DNA from: Methanomassiliicoccaceae archaeon UBA472
GTDB taxonomy: Archaea; Thermoplasmatota; Thermoplasmata; Methanomassiliicoccales; UBA472
Direction: 5' to 3'
Length of the DNA: 64,000 nucleotides
NCBI GenBank assembly: GCA_002497075.1
Contig: DAML01000010.1
Location: 1 to 64,000 of the forward strand
Made by a program: the position numbers and the translations under genes
Part shown: in pieces, positions 59,189-64,000 of the stretch
Position numbering within the stretch: position 1 is the stretch's first letter
Layout: each line of letters starts with the position of its first letter
Notes under the pieces: model-generated
Database searches by the model: none
The model's input: the letters and a program-made list of their open reading frames with translations, nothing else
What the model was told of the DNA's origin: nothing

Positions 59189-60346
59189 CTAGAGCTCCAG
59201 CCCCTCGTCCCACTTCTTGGGGGGCTTGATGTCCAGCCACGGCATCTCCAGGCGTTTGGGGGAGACCCGGGTGTGGGGGTCCACGGGGTTGGGGCCCATC
59301 TCCCGGACCTTCTCCACGTAGCTGTTCACCTCTTTGACGTAACCCTCCGCCTCCTCAGAGTCCACATAGGCGATGCGGAAGCGGTCGGGATGGAAACCCA
59401 TCTGGTCTAGGTACTTGTGCAGCAGGGTCATCCTTTTCCTGGTACGCAGGTTACCGATCTCGTAATGACACCGTCCCGGATGGCCGGCGAGCACCAGCAC
59501 CCCGTCAGCGCCCTTGGACAGCGCCTTCAGCACCCACTCCGGGTCCACCCGGGCCGAGCACATGGTGCGGATGACCACGAAGTGCGGGTCCATGGCCATG
59601 CGCTTGAGCCCTGCCGTGTCCGCAGCGGTGTATGAGCACCAGTGGCAGGAGAACACCACCACCCGGGGGAAACCCATCCTGGAGTCCTTCAGGTAGGTCT
59701 CGATCTGCGATAGGACCTGGGCGTTGGAGAAGCAGGTCTGGTCCAGAGCGGCGGTCGGGCAGGCCGCCACGCAAGCGCCGCAACCTTCGCAGGCGTTTAT
59801 GTTGACGGTGGCCTTGCGAGATCCCCCGAACTCATTGTCCGGAGCGATGTGTATGGCGTTGAAGTTGCACACCGATTCGCAGATGCCGCAGCCGGTGCAA
59901 CGCATCTTGTTGACCTGGGAAACGTTGGACTTCTCGGTGGATGATTGCAGCATTAGGCGGTCGTAGGACATTTGCAGCATGTCCAATGCTTTGGCCGTGG
60001 CGGCCTGACGGTCCTTGGGGTGTATCCAGGCGCACTGCTCGCGGATGTTGCACATCTCCACCATGCAGCCCTGCCGGTCCGCCTCCTCCACGGTCTGCTG
60101 GAACTCCTTGAGGTACAGCTTGGGGGAGCAGGCGGCGATCAGCACCCGGTCCATCTTGAACCTCCTGACCGCCTCGGCCATCTTCTCCCTGCTCTCCGGG
60201 GAGCAGGCAAACTCCATCTCCGAAACGTTGACCACGTTCTTCATGTTGTTGGCGGCCTGATGCAAAGCCTGTATGTCCAGGCTATTGTCGATGTTCCCGC
60301 CGCAACTGCAGATGTATACACCTATCCTTTGCGAGCCCTTAACCAT
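59189..60346 (-). CDS. HdrA N-domain / ferredoxin / MvhD fusion lacking the FAD domain
   Basis: A 385-residue electron-transfer protein. Residues ~8-140 are an HdrA N-domain (IGVYICSCGGNIDNSLD; the CNIREQCAWIHP segment). Residues ~148-200 hold two 4Fe-4S motifs (MRCTGCGICESVC and CEGCGACVAACP). Residues ~225-345 form an MvhD/FlpD-type 2Fe-2S domain (FSCHWCSYTAADTAG, RTMCSARV, GRCHYEIGN). Full HdrA has a large flavin domain between the first two parts; here it is absent. A GGAGG site precedes the start. It could wire ferredoxin to a hydrogenase- or formate-type partner, but no such gene is adjacent. Ends with TAG. Confidence 0.88.
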   Translation of the reverse strand: MVKGSQRIGVYICSCGGNIDNSLDIQALHQAANNMKNVVNVSEMEFACSPESREKMAEAVRRFKMDRVLIAACSPKLYLKEFQQTVEEADRQGCMVEMCNIREQCAWIHPKDRQAATAKALDMLQMSYDRLMLQSSTEKSNVSQVNKMRCTGCGICESVCNFNAIHIAPDNEFGGSRKATVNINACEGCGACVAACPTAALDQTCFSNAQVLSQIETYLKDSRMGFPRVVVFSCHWCSYTAADTAGLKRMAMDPHFVVIRTMCSARVDPEWVLKALSKGADGVLVLAGHPGRCHYEIGNLRTRKRMTLLHKYLDQMGFHPDRFRIAYVDSEEAEGYVKEVNSYVEKVREMGPNPVDPHTRVSPKRLEMPWLDIKPPKKWDEGLEL

Positions 60347-60410
60347 CCGATAATCCTCCAGACAGAACTACGAGGGGACAAAAGTCAAGCTCTATTGTTA
60401 AATAGATTTC

Positions 60411-60446
60411 CCCGAAACCTTCGTATCCTCGAAGGTTCGGGTTTTT
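60411..60446. terminator. Strong hairpin with T-tract between rubrerythrin and the HdrA-like gene
   Basis: CCCGAAACCTTCG (60411-60423) pairs with CGAAGGTTCGGG (60430-60441), a 12-bp stem with one bulged A and a six-base loop TATCCT; five T follow on the plus strand. It lies just downstream of the rubrerythrin stop on the minus strand, where it could terminate or stabilise that transcript. Confidence 0.55.
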
Positions 60447-60451
60447 GTCGT

Positions 60452-61036
60452 TCACAGGTCAACGCAACGGCGCTGGAAGTAGGAACGGGGGTGTTCGCAG
60501 GACGGGCACTTCTCCGGCGGTTCGGTGCCCTCATGCTCGTATCCGCACTCCCGGCACACCCACTTGGTGCTCTTCTTCTCCTTGAACACAGTTCCGGACT
60601 CGACCAACGCCAGCAGCTTCTGGTACTTGGTCTCGTGGTGCTTCTCCGCTCTTCCGATGGCCCGTAGCCGAGCGGCGATGTCCGCGTAGCCTTCCTTCTC
60701 CGCCACATCGGCGAACTCCGGGTACATGCACTCCGTCTCGTGGTTCTCCCCGGCGATGGCCGCCTTCAGGTTGTCAGCGGTGCAGCCCTGCACGGCCGGG
60801 AACTCCGCTTCGAAGGTTAAGGCCTCAAAGTCCAGGCACTCCTTCTTCTTCAAGGCCTGGATCATCTTCCAAAGGGAGCTGGCATGGGACCTCTCCTGCT
60901 CGGCGGTCTCCAGGAATATGCCGGATATCTGCTCGTACCCTTCGGCCTTGGCGGTCTTGGCATATAAGGTGTAGCGGTTGCGGGCCTGGCTCTCACCCAC
61001 GAACGCTTTGGCTAGGTTCTCGATGGTCTTCTTCAT
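60452..61036 (-). CDS. rbr: Rubrerythrin
   Basis: A 194-residue diiron peroxidase. The N-terminal four-helix part has ESQARNRYTLYAKTAK, ETAEQERSHASSLW, GENHETECMYPEF and AEKHHETKY, supplying the Glu and His diiron ligands; the C-terminal rubredoxin part has CRECGYEHEG and CPSCEHP. It reduces hydrogen peroxide with electrons from rubredoxin or flavoprotein partners. ATG 61036 follows GGTGAAAG; the frame is open upstream without homology. Oxygen defence fits a strict anaerobe. Confidence 0.95.
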   Translation of the reverse strand: MKKTIENLAKAFVGESQARNRYTLYAKTAKAEGYEQISGIFLETAEQERSHASSLWKMIQALKKKECLDFEALTFEAEFPAVQGCTADNLKAAIAGENHETECMYPEFADVAEKEGYADIAARLRAIGRAEKHHETKYQKLLALVESGTVFKEKKSTKWVCRECGYEHEGTEPPEKCPSCEHPRSYFQRRCVDL

Positions 61037-61178
61037 GCTTTCACCCGGAATGGAATGGCAGGATAACGGATATGATGATTGCGTCCTCTTTGCACGGCCT
61101 GGTGAACGGGTCCCAGGGAAACGTTCAATTGATGGGAGAGCGATGGGCTTTAACTGGCGTTCCGGGCCAAGAGGGAAG

Positions 61179-61613
61179 ATGATGAGCGGCAAGGTGAACT
61201 TCGATGACATGGGCGTGGTCGAGCAGGCGCTCTACATCATCGACAACTATGCGGACATCTTCCTGGACAATCTAGGTCTGGGGCTGAACCGCCGGCGCAT
61301 CCTCACCATCATGTACGAGGCGCGGAAGCAGCTGATGAAGGAGTGGAACTTCTCCGAGCTGGTCAAAGTGCTGACGTTCCTGCAGGAGACCTTCCATCAG
61401 GACCAGGATGTGGAGATAGCCATCTTCGATTTCCTCAAGCCTCTTGGAAAGGAGGAAGCGGAGAGCATCGCCGCCCTGAAGGCGGAGCAGCATTTCGAGA
61501 TGGGCAATTACCGCCTGGCCTTGGTCTACTATCAGCTCCTGGAGGACGAGTCTGGAGATGGACCCGCGTCCGAGAAGGTCCAGGAATGCCTGGCTCTCAT
61601 CGACAAGGGCTGA
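61179..61613 (+). CDS. Helical hypothetical protein
   Basis: A 144-residue mostly alpha-helical protein. It is acidic, has no Cys, and contains ALYIIDNYADIFLDNLGLGL and a C-terminal helix pair AALKAEQHFEMGNYRLALVYYQLLED that resembles a single TPR-like repeat. The frame extends upstream to 60978 as antisense of rubrerythrin, so a start at ATG 61179 (or 61182), after AAGAGGGA, is chosen. It converges on the RmlD-like gene with adjacent stops. Function unknown. Confidence 0.62.
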   Translation: MMSGKVNFDDMGVVEQALYIIDNYADIFLDNLGLGLNRRRILTIMYEARKQLMKEWNFSELVKVLTFLQETFHQDQDVEIAIFDFLKPLGKEEAESIAALKAEQHFEMGNYRLALVYYQLLEDESGDGPASEKVQECLALIDKG

Positions 61614-62498
61614 TCACTCGCTATCTCTCATCATTTCCAAGCCCTGGCGCAATGATGTCATGGGCCGGCCGAGCTCCGATTCCGCCAGGTCGACCCCCAA
61701 GCAGGAACGCGCCGGCCTCTTGGCCAGCAGTGGCATCTCCGCGGTACTCACCGCCCTTATCAAAGAGGCGTCGAGACCGAACACCTCGGCCACCGTGGTT
61801 CCGATGTCGTAGCGGCTCAGGCAGTCCGGGCCGCTGGTGTGGCATATACCCTTAAGTTTTCCCAGGCTCAGTTCCAGAATGTCCCTGGCCGCGGCCGGCG
61901 CGTACGTAGGCGATACGAACTGATCGTCGTACAGGCGTATCTCCTGCCCTCTGCGCAACGAATCGACGGTCCAGCTGACGAAGTTGCTCTTGCGGTTCAG
62001 GCGATTCCACCCGTATACCACCGATACTCGGCAGACCAGGTTATTGCGGTCGGCGTCCAAGGTCACCCGCTCTCCTTCCAGCTTGCTCCGGGCGTAAACG
62101 CTGAGCGGATCGGCCGGCTCGAACTCATGATATCTTCCGCCCTTGAGCCCGTTGAACACGTAATCGGTGGAGATGTAGACCATCTTGATGCCGGCCGAGC
62201 GGCATTCGGACGCCACGTTGAACGACCCCTCCATGTTCACCTTGTACGCCGCGTCAGGCTCCCGTTCGCACTGGTCCACGTTGGTCATGGCGGCGCACAG
62301 CACGACAAGCTCCGGGCAGGCCGCCTCCAGACCCTGGGAAACGGAGTCGGCGTCGGTGATGTCCATACGGACCATGCCGGACATCTCGTCATTGACCGTG
62401 TTGTACGTTCCGTTCATGGCCAACCCCATCTCGGTGCCGGCGCTCATCATATGCTGCCCAAGAAGTCCCGAAGCGCCGACCACCATCACCCGGTGCAT
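61614..62498 (-). CDS. RmlD-like NAD(P)-dependent sugar-nucleotide reductase
   Basis: A 294-residue short-chain dehydrogenase of the dTDP-4-dehydrorhamnose reductase/MAT2B type. VMVVGASGLLGQHMMSAG binds NAD(P); VVLCAAMTNVDQCEREP and VYISTDYVFNG follow; YARSKLEGE is the catalytic Tyr-x3-Lys. Other rhamnose genes are absent, so the substrate is uncertain. ATG 62498 gives the canonical start. Stops adjacent to the hypothetical gene. Confidence 0.87.
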   Translation of the reverse strand: MHRVMVVGASGLLGQHMMSAGTEMGLAMNGTYNTVNDEMSGMVRMDITDADSVSQGLEAACPELVVLCAAMTNVDQCEREPDAAYKVNMEGSFNVASECRSAGIKMVYISTDYVFNGLKGGRYHEFEPADPLSVYARSKLEGERVTLDADRNNLVCRVSVVYGWNRLNRKSNFVSWTVDSLRRGQEIRLYDDQFVSPTYAPAAARDILELSLGKLKGICHTSGPDCLSRYDIGTTVAEVFGLDASLIRAVSTAEMPLLAKRPARSCLGVDLAESELGRPMTSLRQGLEMMRDSE

Positions 62499-62594
62499 GA
62501 TGAGTGATGCGAAACGATGGACAAATACTTTGACCGGGGATATGAAAGAGGGAAGGATTATGTCCATAATCGGCCATGCACCCGGGAGGCTAGC

Positions 62595-63149
62595 ATGAAG
62601 ATAGTGTTCGTCAACGGAAGTCCCCGGCCGGACGGGAACACCGGGAGCATATTGAAGGTCCTGGCCAAGATGGCCAAGGAACGTGGCATGGAGGTCACCT
62701 ACTTCGAGATCCTGGACAAGAATGTCCAGGACTGCGACGGCTGCTACCGCTGCGACACCGAGGACCGCTGCAGCAAGGACGACGACATGACGGACGCATA
62801 CGCCCTCATCCAATCCTCCGACCTGCTGGTCATCGGCTCCCCGATCTACATGGGCGTGGAGACGGGCATGACCAAGTGCTTCGTCGACAGGTTGTATTAT
62901 CTCATGGCCCAGAAGCGCCTCGGCCCCGGTAAAAGGGCGGCGGCGCTGTTCACCTGCGGCCTGACGGAAGGGCATATGGTTTACGGCTACATGCACGGCC
63001 GCTACGACAAGCTTCTGCGTCATGACCTCGGTTTCGCGGAAGTCAGGACGTTCATCGTCCCCGGAATGAAGAACCAGGTGGACCTGGAGGGGAACTACTA
63101 CGCGCAGGAGACGCTCAAGGAGATGGAGAAGTTCCTCTTCCCGGAGTGA
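62595..63149 (+). CDS. Iron-sulfur flavoprotein (second Isf)
   Basis: A 184-residue flavodoxin-like protein. FVNGSPRPDGNTGSI binds FMN phosphate; CDGCYRCDTEDRC holds a compact 4Fe-4S motif; IGSPIYMGVETGMTKCFVDR is the second FMN loop. GGAGGC lies six bases before ATG 62595. Paralogue of the gene at 21.2-21.8 kb. It probably carries electrons, perhaps to rubrerythrin 1.6 kb away. One base separates it from the next gene. Confidence 0.9.
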   Translation: MKIVFVNGSPRPDGNTGSILKVLAKMAKERGMEVTYFEILDKNVQDCDGCYRCDTEDRCSKDDDMTDAYALIQSSDLLVIGSPIYMGVETGMTKCFVDRLYYLMAQKRLGPGKRAAALFTCGLTEGHMVYGYMHGRYDKLLRHDLGFAEVRTFIVPGMKNQVDLEGNYYAQETLKEMEKFLFPE

Positions 63150-63150
63150 G

Positions 63151-64000
63151 ATGGACGAAGAGGTAGTAGGCTGCCAGCACTGCGGCTCACGCCGTGTCGT
63201 GCCAAAGGTCCTGGTAGGAGGCCCCATGGCCGGAGTGGACAACAAGGACGGCTCGTACGTCTGTTTGGACTGCGGCCGGGAGCTGGTGCCGCTCAACTTC
63301 GAGGGCGAGACGGAACGGCAGGACTTCGTGGCGCACGCGCAGAGCGCCGGTAAGGACTTCCTGCACATCCCGATCGTACCGGTGGACACCTGGTCCCTTT
63401 TCAATTTGCCATTGCTCGACATTCCGGTGGTCCAGGTGGCCAAGGTCGTGGAGGTCGATTGGCGCGACGGCTGGAACGTGAAGCCGGGCGGCGTGCCTTT
63501 CGCCGACTACTGGAAGGCGGTCGGTTCGAAGCGCTACGGGGCGGAGGACGTCCTACTGATGGACCTGGCGGGCATGCAGCAGGCCCGGCCGAACTTCGAG
63601 GCGCTCAAAGCTCTCATGAAACGCAAGTACGCGGTGTGGCTGGAGATGGGCGTCCGGGACGTGCAGGACCTGTTCGACGCTTTCACGCTGGGATCTCATC
63701 ACGTGCTCTTAGGAAGCTTGACATGCCCTTCAAAAAGGATGCTGGAGGAGACCATCGAGCTGTCGGACATGAGCGTGCCATTGCTGTACTTCGACGGCAA
63801 GGTGCTGTGGTCCGGGAAGCGGCTTCCGGCCGACCTATCGGAATCGCTGAAGATGTTGGCCGACCTGGGTTACGAGAAGGCGGCGGTGCTGGACCTGCGT
63901 CGTCTGGGAGGCAGGGACGGTTATGATGCTGAGCTTGCGGACGAAGCGCTATCGTCGGAAATGGATATCCTGTTCGGCGGGGGCGTCCGGGAGCCGGACC
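63151..64000 (+). CDS. Zinc-ribbon and HisA-like TIM barrel protein (3' end outside window)
   Basis: At least 283 residues, open to the window end. The N-terminal ~45 residues form a zinc ribbon (CQHCGSRR and CLDCGREL). The rest follows the HisA-related COG1411 barrel: IPIVPVDTWSLFNLP, VAKVVEVDWRDGWNVKPGG, ADYWKAVGSKRYGAEDVLLMDLAG, and near the end VLDLRRLGGRDG with MDILFGGGVREPD. In methanogens such HisA paralogues are suspected in cofactor synthesis. It starts one base after the Isf gene stop, so the two form an operon. Confidence 0.82.
   Translation, partial: MDEEVVGCQHCGSRRVVPKVLVGGPMAGVDNKDGSYVCLDCGRELVPLNFEGETERQDFVAHAQSAGKDFLHIPIVPVDTWSLFNLPLLDIPVVQVAKVVEVDWRDGWNVKPGGVPFADYWKAVGSKRYGAEDVLLMDLAGMQQARPNFEALKALMKRKYAVWLEMGVRDVQDLFDAFTLGSHHVLLGSLTCPSKRMLEETIELSDMSVPLLYFDGKVLWSGKRLPADLSESLKMLADLGYEKAAVLDLRRLGGRDGYDAELADEALSSEMDILFGGGVREPD

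Noticed and set aside
60978..61178. N-terminal extension of the helical hypothetical protein
   Set aside because: This stretch is antisense to the start of rubrerythrin and the gap; a ribosome site precedes the inner ATG 61179.
61614..63443. A 609-codon minus-strand frame ahead of the RmlD-like gene
   Set aside because: The upstream part is antisense to the second iron-sulfur flavoprotein and has no homology; the NAD(P) motif starts right after ATG 62498.
63459..63926. A 155-codon plus-strand frame near the window end
   Set aside because: It is a shifted frame of the zinc-ribbon/HisA-like gene, whose motifs continue through this region in the other frame.
1..64000. CRISPR array, insertion sequence, prophage or integrative element
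   Set aside because: No regularly spaced repeats, transposase, integrase or attachment-type repeats were found; gene content is metabolic and composition appears even.

Overview
This window is a gene-dense piece of an archaeal chromosome with GC-rich genes and short AT-rich gaps. Archaeal signs are TATA boxes about 25 nt before many starts (several apparently leaderless), SepF, a two-gene SufBC system, an RtcB ligase, PUA and PRC-barrel proteins, and a bacterioopsin-activator type regulator. The complete coenzyme F430 cluster (cfbA-E-D-C-B) marks a methanogen or close relative. High GC, AMP-forming acetyl-CoA synthetase, an acetate-type symporter and HdrA/MvhD modules fit a Methanomassiliicoccales-like member of the Thermoplasmatota. 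That placement is inference; no 16S or mcr gene is present. No tRNA, rRNA, CRISPR, insertion sequence or prophage was recognised.

Layout. 0-10.6 kb: end of rtcB, an HD phosphohydrolase, sepF, a PUA protein, two unknown envelope proteins, a glycosyltransferase, UDP-glucose dehydrogenase and GalU (UDP-glucuronate supply), a tandem universal stress protein and an EamA exporter. 10.6-22.5 kb: a 20-residue Cys/Lys micro-protein, a winged-helix regulator before acs, a lipid-linked sugar flippase, an ABC exporter, a ThiF/MoeB enzyme, a CoA-transferase/GNAT fusion, small PRC-barrel and zinc-ribbon proteins, a corrinoid adenosyltransferase, an iron-sulfur flavoprotein and a LysE exporter. 22.6-28.9 kb: a complete trpEGDCFBA operon. 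29.0-31.5 kb: a Co/Ni ECF importer (cbiMNQO) behind a repeated operator-like dyad. 31.5-36.6 kb: an MFS carrier and a metal-chelate ABC importer co-translated with a methyltransferase.

36.8-49.1 kb is the centrepiece. A minus-strand operon (sirC-hemA-hemB-hemL-hemC-cobA-hemD2-hemD1) makes uroporphyrinogen III, precorrin-2 and sirohydrochlorin from glutamyl-tRNA. A plus-strand operon divergent from it (cfbAEDCB) turns sirohydrochlorin into F430. Together with the nearby Co/Ni importer and the adenosyltransferase, the window covers much of tetrapyrrole cofactor supply.

49.1-64 kb: a VOC protein, sufCB, a second winged-helix regulator, an ATP-cone/nuclease fusion, wecB, an HTH_10 regulator with an Mrp carrier and a NifX-like protein, a long regulatory gap with several palindromes, a leaderless 64-residue gene, a USP/small-subunit fusion with its sodium/solute symporter, an FAD-less HdrA-MvhD fusion, rubrerythrin, an RmlD-like reductase, a second iron-sulfur flavoprotein, and a zinc-ribbon HisA-like protein cut by the window end.
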